Shown: piece by piece, positions 1-5,360 of the stretch
Layout of the letters: each line of letters starts with the position of its first letter
Position numbering within the stretch: the first letter of the stretch is position 1
NCBI GenBank assembly: GCA_028697695.1
Contig: JAQVEI010000043.1
Location: 1-10,122 of the forward strand
DNA: 10,122 nucleotides
DNA from: Lentimicrobiaceae bacterium
GTDB taxonomy: Bacteria > Bacteroidota > Bacteroidia > Bacteroidales > Lentimicrobiaceae
Reading direction: 5' to 3'
Program-made: the position numbers and the translations under genes
The notes under the pieces: generated by a model
Told to the model about the DNA's origin: nothing
What the model saw: only the letters and a program-made list of their open reading frames with translations
The model's database searches: none

Positions 1-166
1 CCTTATCTGCCCTGTCGAGCGAACTTAAAATATGCAGTAAGGTCGATTTGCCGGCTCCTGATGCGCCGCTTATTGCTATGATTTCCGCTGCTTGAATGTG
101 TAGTGTTACCCCTTTTAATACCGTTAAGTTGCCGTATGACTTCCAAAGATTGTTTGCCTGAATCAT
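1..166 (-). CDS. ABC transporter ATP-binding protein, LolD/MacB-like, N-terminal part (partial)
   Basis: The minus strand from the ATG at 166 reads 55 codons to the left edge without a stop; the gene continues outside the window. The product begins MIQANNLWKSYGNLTVLKGV and has a complete Walker A motif, GASGAGKST, at residues 34-42, followed by LLHILSSLDRAD. This N-terminus is typical of the LolD/MacB/FtsE group of ATPases, which hydrolyse ATP to drive lipoprotein release, macrolide or peptide export, or cell-division functions. The LLHIL-x-x-LDR stretch right after Walker A is most like LolD, which extracts lipoproteins from the inner membrane together with LolC/E-type permeases. The signature motif, Walker B and H-loop lie outside, so the exact subfamily is inference. 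The start is chosen because the family usually begins MI-x-A-x-N-L just before the KSYG motif, and a promoter-like sequence lies about 25 bases upstream. Confidence 0.85.
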   Translation of the reverse strand, partial: MIQANNLWKSYGNLTVLKGVTLHIQAAEIIAISGASGAGKSTLLHILSSLDRADK

Positions 167-189
167 GTATATGTGAACTGGTGGACAGG

Positions 190-222
190 CAAAGGTAAAA
201 TAAAATATCGACAGGAAACAAA
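190..222 (-). promoter_or_regulatory. Candidate Bacteroidota promoter for the ABC ATPase gene
   Basis: On the minus strand TACCTTTG (197 to 190) matches the Bacteroidota -7 box TAnnTTTG. A TTTG (222 to 219) lies 21 bases further upstream, slightly longer than the usual 17-19. Transcription would start near 184, giving a leader of under 20 bases before the ATG at 166. This is assigned by pattern only. Confidence 0.4.
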
Positions 223-326
223 TCCACCGCTTATCCGGATGGCCTAATTTTATTGTTTACGCATAATTATAGATTATAACATATCTCTCCTGATACGTCA
301 TAATACATCAAGACTATCAGATAACC

Positions 327-473
327 TTATGCATTGTCAATTTCAAAATCCTCTTCATAAATTTCAACTTCAAGACCGGGACCAACGAGCTCAGCCAGCC
401 ATTTGTATCCATTTTTTACGATGAGTCTGATTTTGGTGTATCCCATAATGGGAAACTTTAAAGTTGCGAACAT
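327..473 (-). CDS. Small hypothetical protein, 48 residues
   Basis: The minus strand carries an ATG at 473 and a TAA at 327-329 enclosing 48 codons. The product begins MFATLKFPIMGYTKIRLIVK, continues with NGYKWLAELVGPGLEVEIYE and ends EDFEIDNA. It has a basic, beta-prone first half and a strongly acidic tail, no cysteine, no signal peptide and no membrane segment, so a small soluble protein is the best guess. Codon choice looks like the neighbouring genes rather than random AT-rich spacer. An internal Met at residue 10 (MGYTKIRL) is an alternative start giving 39 residues. No Shine-Dalgarno and no clear TAnnTTTG box is visible upstream. A short hairpin (CTGATA 290-295 with TATCAG 315-320) lies just after the stop, without a T-run. 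I do not recognise the family and assign no function. It could still be a chance ORF. Confidence 0.5.
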   Translation of the reverse strand: MFATLKFPIMGYTKIRLIVKNGYKWLAELVGPGLEVEIYEEDFEIDNA

Positions 474-882
474 AAAACAATCTTTTTAAAGGGTTATAAA
501 TAGGTATAATAAATTGCAAAAGCTATGCCATTGCTACAAAAGTTAATCGCTAAATTTCAAAAAAGTAATCTTTTTTAAACATGTTTTAGTATGCTAATCT
601 CATCAATTTTTATAAACTATCATTAGTGTCCGATAAAAAATAAGAGGGTTGGCCGATCCGCCCGACCCGGCATGGTTTTTTCCAGAATAATTTCAGTCCT
701 TCGGGGTTGTCACAGATTCGGTTTACTTTACAGCTATAAAAACATTTAGAGGATCTGTTACTTTCGGATCAAGCGTTAATAATAGATCATCCCGAAGGAG
801 TGACACTAAAGGGCTTTTTCTTTATAATGCTGAACAAAAAACTTGATCGGTAAATAATTAAGCTTGTTTTGGTCCTTCAATT
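474..882. other. Gene-poor spacer of about 400 bases
   Basis: No ORF with a plausible start was found here on either strand. The part at 474-620 is plain AT-rich spacer. The part from about 623 to 850 is different: it is less AT-rich and contains inverted repeats (see the repeat entry). It also has start-less open stretches on both strands of about 50 codons. No tRNA, riboswitch or CRISPR-like pattern was recognised. Confidence 0.5.
623..809. repeat. Structured intergenic segment with inverted repeats; possible decayed MITE or dispersed repeat
   Basis: Two inverted pairs are directly visible. TTAGTGTC (623-630) is the exact reverse complement of GACACTAA (802-809), so the segment is bounded like a small element with 8-base terminal repeats. 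Inside it, 697-711 pairs with 785-799. The core is a perfect 9-base match (TCCTTCGGG with CCCGAAGGA), extended to about 15 pairs with one mismatch and two G-T pairs. The arms enclose a 73-base loop. As a consequence CCCGAAGGA occurs on both strands. Flanking target-site duplications are not evident, and no transposase is present. A non-autonomous transposon remnant, a genome-wide dispersed repeat or an RNA structure are all possible; only copy number in related genomes can decide. Confidence 0.4.
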
Positions 883-3378
883 TTAATTGTTCCGAATGCT
901 GGTATTTTTTCGGCGTTTTCTTATAAGTTCATTGTAGTCAAGATGATAAAGGGCTTTAATGCTTAACATGTTTATTTGTGGCGAATCGAACATTTGATTG
1001 AGGTTGTCTTTAAATCCTATTGTATAATTGTTGTTGAATTGAATTTGTTCAATATTGTTTTTCCATACCAGACTAAACATACTGCCCGGGGCAAATTCCC
1101 AGCTTAAATTCAGGTCAACACTAAAGAAGTTGTAATTGAAATGATGCTCAAACGGATAGTCGGGTTCAGGGTCCAGGTAGCCTGATTCCATTAAAAAGTA
1201 GTAGGCATTAGACTGTGCTTTTTGCCAGAAATGTCTGAATGTTAAGCTTATAGATACCGGCCTGCTGATCATATAATTACCGGTAAAAGCATTTTCGAGT
1301 GTAAAAATATCCCGTTCTGCAAACCAAATATTTCCCTGATACTGATATACATATCCCAGGTTTCCGGGATTTAACCCCAGCGTTGTTTCATGTTTTAGGA
1401 AAAAACGGTTATTTACCCTGAATATGGGTTCAATTTCCATACGGTAAACTTCCAGATTATTAAAATCACGTGAATAATCTATATTCCCGTCTAATGCAAA
1501 GCGTTTGCGGTAATCGGTGGAAAAACCAAGATTGTAAGTGGCATATCCTGGTTCAATATAAAAACGATCCTTACTTCTGGGTTCATAAAAATCATATCTC
1601 TCATAGGGCGACAAACCTATTTTCCACCACAAACTCAGATAATTGTTGAAGGTAGCATTCCCTCTGTAATAAATTTCTGTGTTGATATTTTTCTTGCTAT
1701 CGAGAGATTGGTTACGGTCATATGCAATGCTCTGGGATAAATTTCTGAAAATGCTGAAGGGCTCATATATTCTATAGCTAAGATATAAGCCCCGGTTAAG
1801 CTTGTTGTTGGTTCTGTTTATGCCTAAGTCGTTGATGTTAAAGTATTTGTCCAGCGCAATCTGATAAATACTAAATTGGAATTTTCCACGGGATTTTAAA
1901 AAGGATAAGCCATAATTGTAACCTGCTTTTTGTTCTCCCAGTGGCAGATAGGACTCCTCTCCGGCGGTAAACCATTTGGAGACAGCCAGATTCGCACTAA
2001 AATAATATGTTTTGGTTTTGTCGCCAAGTGTGGCACCGGCGCCAGTAACGTTCGAATCGTCCCAGCCGCCCGGACGCGAAACGTTGGTATTGATTAAGTA
2101 AACGGACGAATTGTTGGGCAGGGTTTGATCAACAACAAGGATATTGTAATTGGTGGCCGGATCGGTAAGCAGTTGTCGCTCGGCACCGGTAACACTGTCG
2201 GTAATAGTGGCCCAGGTATTGCCGGTAATTGCATTAAAAAACCCAATGCCGGTACCTGCCGCTGTTCGTCCACTGATTTTGGTCGCATTCAGCAATCTTG
2301 CATTCAATGGATTACCCGAAATGTACTCTCTTTCTCTTAACGAATCTCTTACCGATGATGACAGTAAAGGCCTTCTGCCAATACGCCTGGAATAAAACAA
2401 ATCTCCTCTCTGGAACAGATCAATGCCTTCGTTAAAAAAAGTACGGTTTTCATCATAGATAAGTTCATAAGCTGTAAGATTATTTTCTATCCTGTCAGTT
2501 TTAACCTGGCTAAAATCCGGTAGCAATATCATATCCATTGTAAAACTTTCGTTGATACCGTACTTTATGTCCACGCCTCCGTTGAATGAGGTTGCCCACG
2601 GATCATCTTTTACCAAAGGGTGGCTCGAGTGTTGGGTGTTAAAGGATACATAAGGCGTAAAAGACAACCGAATAGGTGGTTGTATATCCTGAAGATTGGT
2701 AAGTTTGCCCCAGTATATCTGGGCTTTATCTGTGCCTTTTTCTTCCAGAGCCCACTGGCTTTCTTCACGATATCTTCTTATTTTCCGAAATGCCTGAATT
2801 CCCCAGGTTTGAATGTCTTTTTGTGGAAACCTTAAGGCTGAATAGGGTATTCTTAATTCAGCAACCCAGCCGCTTTCATTTATTTTAACTGAGCTGTACC
2901 ATACCGCGTTGTAGGTGCCGTCATTTATGCGCCAGTCAACCTGAACGCCTGATGCTGAAACAATGAAATAATATGCATCCTGTTGATTGTTGTAAGTATC
3001 GAAGCCTACTCCAAAATAATCGGCATTAAGTCCGAAGTTGTCTCTTACGCCCAACTGTGTATTGATGCTGTCCGGACTGATGTCGTGCATGATGGCGGCC
3101 AGGTAAATAGCTTCATCATCATACAATAGGTATACTTCAGTATTGAACGCGGGCTGAAGTCCGGAAACAGGAGCGTATTGTTTAAATTCATCCATGAGAG
3201 TGGCATTTTGCCATTCATTCACATCAAAAATACCATCTATTTTAGGAGGATCTTCGGTACGTACAGCAGCCACGGTTTTGGTAGAAATAACCTTGCTGAT
3301 ACCCGATACCGGCGCGATAACAAATAACAAAATAAGAATAACCGCAGAATTAAGGGCAGAAAGCGTCAATATTTTCAT
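883..3378 (-). CDS. CBM9-like / DUF5916 outer-membrane protein
   Basis: The predicted 831-residue product starts with a signal peptide (MKILTL, then a hydrophobic stretch to about residue 26), so it is exported. Residues about 40-225 form a carbohydrate-binding family 9-like domain: PPKIDGIFDVNEW (44-56), EVYLLYDDEAIYLA (81-94), WVAELRIPYSALRF (171-184) and WGIQAFRKIRRY (192-203). From about 230 to the end it matches what I know of DUF5916: the conserved block FTMDMILLPDFSQVKTD (279-295), then NNLTAYELIYDENRTFFNEG and FYSRRIGRRP, followed by many alternating Tyr/Phe-rich strands expected of an outer-membrane beta-barrel. Family members are common in Bacteroidota; their substrate is not established, and binding or transport of a glycan or other ligand is only inferred from the CBM9-like fold. 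The frame stays open back to a TTG at 3534, but that TTG is the -33 box of the gene's own promoter, so the ATG at 3378 is chosen. The barrel ends in a basic tail (RKRRKNTSIRNN) rather than the usual terminal aromatic residue. Confidence 0.85.
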   Translation of the reverse strand: MKILTLSALNSAVILILLFVIAPVSGISKVISTKTVAAVRTEDPPKIDGIFDVNEWQNATLMDEFKQYAPVSGLQPAFNTEVYLLYDDEAIYLAAIMHDISPDSINTQLGVRDNFGLNADYFGVGFDTYNNQQDAYYFIVSASGVQVDWRINDGTYNAVWYSSVKINESGWVAELRIPYSALRFPQKDIQTWGIQAFRKIRRYREESQWALEEKGTDKAQIYWGKLTNLQDIQPPIRLSFTPYVSFNTQHSSHPLVKDDPWATSFNGGVDIKYGINESFTMDMILLPDFSQVKTDRIENNLTAYELIYDENRTFFNEGIDLFQRGDLFYSRRIGRRPLLSSSVRDSLREREYISGNPLNARLLNATKISGRTAAGTGIGFFNAITGNTWATITDSVTGAERQLLTDPATNYNILVVDQTLPNNSSVYLINTNVSRPGGWDDSNVTGAGATLGDKTKTYYFSANLAVSKWFTAGEESYLPLGEQKAGYNYGLSFLKSRGKFQFSIYQIALDKYFNINDLGINRTNNKLNRGLYLSYRIYEPFSIFRNLSQSIAYDRNQSLDSKKNINTEIYYRGNATFNNYLSLWWKIGLSPYERYDFYEPRSKDRFYIEPGYATYNLGFSTDYRKRFALDGNIDYSRDFNNLEVYRMEIEPIFRVNNRFFLKHETTLGLNPGNLGYVYQYQGNIWFAERDIFTLENAFTGNYMISRPVSISLTFRHFWQKAQSNAYYFLMESGYLDPEPDYPFEHHFNYNFFSVDLNLSWEFAPGSMFSLVWKNNIEQIQFNNNYTIGFKDNLNQMFDSPQINMLSIKALYHLDYNELIRKRRKNTSIRNN

Positions 3379-3505
3379 AAACTTTTTTCGCCTAAATAAT
3401 GTATGTCTGATAAAAAAATATAAAAAGATCAACCTGAAATAAAAAAAACTATTAAAATTGTTGAACTGATGGCTGGTTTTATTGTTTACTGCCGTAGTTG
3501 CAGCA

Positions 3506-3534
3506 CAAATATACGAGATTCTTGTAGTTTGCAA
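3506..3534 (-). promoter_or_regulatory. Bacteroidota-type promoter of the DUF5916 gene
   Basis: Reading the minus strand, TTG (3534 to 3532) is followed after 18 bases by TATATTTG (3513 to 3506). This is an exact match to the TTG-N17-19-TAnnTTTG pattern of the Bacteroidota primary sigma factor. Transcription would start near 3500, leaving an AT-rich leader of about 120 bases before the ATG at 3378. The promoter lies back to back with that of sucC. Confidence 0.6.
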
Positions 3535-3554
3535 TTTTTTTTATCATATTTTTG
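3528..3554 (+). promoter_or_regulatory. Candidate promoter of sucC
   Basis: TTTG (3528-3531) is followed after 15 bases by TATTTTTG (3547-3554), which fits TAnnTTTG, though the spacing is shorter than usual. The palindrome TTGCAA (3529-3534) provides the -33 element for both this promoter and the divergent one on the other strand. The predicted leader is about 35 bases. The short spacing keeps confidence low. Confidence 0.35.
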
Positions 3555-3596
3555 ATATAATATTTTTATTAAAGGCACACCTCTTAATTTAAACAT

Positions 3597-4802
3597 ATGA
3601 ATCTTCACGAATTTCAGGCGAAACAAATTCTTAAATCCTACAAAGTTCCTGTGCCTGTTGGCATTACTGCCGAAACTCCGGAGCAAGCTGTTGAAGCAGC
3701 AAAACAAATTCAGCAACAGACCAAATCTACCAGGTGGGCGGTTAAAGCCCAGATACATGCCGGGGGAAGGGGTAAAGGGGGAGGAGTGAAAATTGCCGCT
3801 TCTTTGGATGAAGTGTTTGAAAAAGCATCTCAAATTATCGGCATGAATCTCGTTACTCCTCAAACCGGTGAAAAAGGCAAACGCGTAAACAAAGTGCTGA
3901 TTGAACAAAATATTTTTTATCCCGGCGATAGTGAGCCTCAGGAGTTTTATATGAGCATTCTGCTGAATCGTGCCACCAGTCGAGTAATGATCATGTATTC
4001 CACCGAGGGAGGAATGGACATAGAGGAAGTGGCTGAAAAAACACCTGAGCTTATTTTTACCGAAGAAATTGACACCGGAGCAGGTTTGCAGAATTTTCAA
4101 TGTCAGAAAATTGCCTACAATCTTAAATTGGAGGGCGCCGCATTTAAAAATATGATCACTTTTGTCCGCGGGCTCTATAATGCTTATATGGGAAGTGATG
4201 CCGCTATGATTGAGGTAAATCCTGTATTTAAAACTTCGGACGATCTGATTATGGCAGCCGACTGTAAGATGCGGCTTGACCAGAACGCCCTGTTTCGTCA
4301 TCCCGACCTGTTGGCTATGCGCGACTTAACCAAAGAAGACCCTGCCGAAGTTGAAGCAGGCGCGTACCATCTGAATTATGTTAAACTATCGGGAAACGTG
4401 GGTTGTATGGTGAATGGTGCCGGATTGGCTATGGCTACCATGGACATTATTAAACTTTCAGGAGGCGAACCGGCCAACTTCCTTGATGTGGGAGGAACTG
4501 CCAATGCCGAGCGTGTTGAACAGGCTTTTCGTATCATTTTAAAAGACCCAAATGTTAAAATCATCCTGGTGAATATTTTTGGGGGCATTGTGCGTTGCGA
4601 CCGCGTTGCACAAGGTATAGTGGATGCATACAGAAATATTGGAACCATCAATATCCCAATCATCGTGCGCCTGCAGGGTACCAATGCAGAAGAAGCCAAA
4701 GAGCTGATTGAAAATTCCGGGCTAAAGGTATATTCCGCAGTTATGTTGCACGAAGCAGCCGACCTGGTAGCGCAGGTGTTGAATAAAGAAGTCGTGAATT
4801 AA
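3597..4802 (+). CDS. sucC: Succinate-CoA ligase (ADP-forming) subunit beta
   Basis: This cytoplasmic enzyme subunit, with the SucD alpha subunit, interconverts succinyl-CoA and succinate while making or using ATP (or GTP). It serves the TCA cycle or succinate/propionate fermentation. The 401-residue product begins MNLHEFQAKQILKSYKVPVP, the typical SucC start, and is close to the family length (E. coli 388). The ATP-grasp part shows the glycine-rich nucleotide loop HAGGRGKGGGVKIA (54-67), the acidic metal-binding region MIEVNP (204-209) and AADCKM (220-225), and NALFRHPDL (230-238). The C-terminal CoA-ligase part shows GAGLAMATMD (274-283), GGEPANFLDVGG (289-300) and NIFGGIVRCD (326-335). Residues 98-186, including FYPGDSEPQEFYMSI and STEGGMDIEEVAEKTPE, complete an uninterrupted ATP-grasp region. 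No sucD follows; the next gene is an unrelated membrane protein with its own promoter. No terminator with a T-run was seen after the stop. Confidence 0.96.
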   Translation: MNLHEFQAKQILKSYKVPVPVGITAETPEQAVEAAKQIQQQTKSTRWAVKAQIHAGGRGKGGGVKIAASLDEVFEKASQIIGMNLVTPQTGEKGKRVNKVLIEQNIFYPGDSEPQEFYMSILLNRATSRVMIMYSTEGGMDIEEVAEKTPELIFTEEIDTGAGLQNFQCQKIAYNLKLEGAAFKNMITFVRGLYNAYMGSDAAMIEVNPVFKTSDDLIMAADCKMRLDQNALFRHPDLLAMRDLTKEDPAEVEAGAYHLNYVKLSGNVGCMVNGAGLAMATMDIIKLSGGEPANFLDVGGTANAERVEQAFRIILKDPNVKIILVNIFGGIVRCDRVAQGIVDAYRNIGTINIPIIVRLQGTNAEEAKELIENSGLKVYSAVMLHEAADLVAQVLNKEVVN

Positions 4803-4923
4803 ACTAATCCGCGACAGAAAATATTTCTACTTTAGGTTTCGTCCTGCTGGGGATTTGTTTCTAAAGGATAGAAGATGTTTTTGTAAAGGTTTTGAACAAT
4901 TCTCCTTTCAGGACGTATATATA

Positions 4924-4951
4924 TTGGTCATTTACTGATCGATTATATTTG
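4924..4951 (+). promoter_or_regulatory. Bacteroidota-type promoter of the small membrane protein gene
   Basis: TTG (4924-4926) is followed after 17 bases by TATATTTG (4944-4951), a full match to TTG-N17-19-TAnnTTTG. Transcription would begin around 4957, only about 14 bases before the ATG at 4971, so the leader is very short. It indicates that this gene is transcribed separately from sucC. Confidence 0.6.
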
Positions 4952-4970
4952 TTCACATAAATTTTTAGCC

Positions 4971-5309
4971 ATGAAAAAAATATTGCTTTTTATAGGATTC
5001 GTGATGCTGATCTTTGGATCATCGCTCATATTTGCTGCGAATGAAGTTACAGATAATCAGAGCATTAAGGCTTCTAATCACGCTCCTGAGGGAGAAAACC
5101 GGATTACTGCCAAAGAGGCCAAAGCTATGATTGAGCGTATTCATGAAATACGTGACATGGATAAGAGCAATCTTACCAAAAACGAAAAAGCTGAGCTGCG
5201 CAAGGAATTAAAGGACATGAAGCAAAGCATTCGGAAAGATGGAGGTTATATTGTTATTGGTACAGGTACACTCGTATTGATTATCATTCTTATATTGTTG
5301 CTCACCTGA
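4971..5309 (+). CDS. Small exported or membrane protein of unknown function, 112 residues
   Basis: Three parts are visible. Residues 1-23 are hydrophobic (MKKILLFIGFVMLIFGSSLI, then FAA) and look like a signal peptide or first membrane segment. Residues 45-90 are highly charged and predicted helical (ITAKEAKAMIERIHEIRDMD, then KSNLTKNEKAELRKELKDMK), possibly a coiled coil. Residues 91-112 are GGYIVIGTGT followed by LVLIIILILLLT, a C-terminal transmembrane helix with almost nothing after it. There are no cysteines and no lipobox. From memory, short Bacteroidota proteins with this layout (a MDKSxLTxxEKxELRKEL-like helix followed by a GG-aliphatic tail anchor) are common but uncharacterised; no function is claimed. 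The gene has its own promoter and is followed by a terminator-like hairpin, so it is probably a single-gene transcript. The start is supported by the signal-like N-terminus and promoter position; the preceding bases are AT-rich without a clear Shine-Dalgarno. Confidence 0.8.
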   Translation: MKKILLFIGFVMLIFGSSLIFAANEVTDNQSIKASNHAPEGENRITAKEAKAMIERIHEIRDMDKSNLTKNEKAELRKELKDMKQSIRKDGGYIVIGTGTLVLIIILILLLT

Positions 5310-5312
5310 TTT

Positions 5313-5338
5313 GGCAGGTGGATTCTGCCGGTTTTTTT
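5313..5338 (+). terminator. Rho-independent terminator-like hairpin after the small membrane protein gene
   Basis: GGCAG (5313-5317) pairs with CTGCC (5325-5329) around a 7-base loop, followed by GG and seven T residues (5332-5338). An alternative stem, CACCTG (5303-5308) with CAGGTG (5315-5320), shares bases with it and overlaps the end of the coding region. The stem is short, so termination may be partial and allow read-through into the next gene, whose start lies only 23 bases beyond. Confidence 0.5.
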
Positions 5339-5360
5339 CAAATCAGACAATTAAAATGCT

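Noticed and set aside
3..227. Minus-strand 74-codon frame at the left edge
   Set aside because: It overlaps the LolD-like frame, which has an intact Walker A motif; this alternative frame has no motif.
290..320. Hairpin CTGATA / TATCAG just after the 48-codon ORF
   Set aside because: It forms only 6 pairs (9 with a bulge) and has no T-run on either strand, so it is not called as a terminator.
652..686. GCCG / CGGC followed by TTTTTT, terminator-like on the plus strand
   Set aside because: The stem has four pairs with a 12-base loop, and no plus-strand gene ends nearby.
2094..2835. Several 64-81 codon open frames antisense or out of frame within the DUF5916 gene
   Set aside because: They lie wholly inside a strongly supported gene and contain no domain signature.
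3486..4301. Minus-strand open frame of 271 codons across the first half of sucC and its leader
   Set aside because: It is antisense to a perfectly conserved sucC, has a composition unlike a real protein (many His, Phe, Asn) and no recognisable motif.
4376..4699. Minus-strand open frame of 107 codons inside sucC
   Set aside because: It mirrors conserved CoA-ligase codons on the coding strand and has no independent start signal or motif.
4803..4923. Possible sucC terminator: CTTTAG (4830-4835) with CTAAAG (4861-4866), and CGTCCTG (4840-4846) with CAGGACG (4909-4915)
   Set aside because: The stems are short, the loops long, the two pairings exclude or interlock with each other, and no T-run follows. 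They may be chance.
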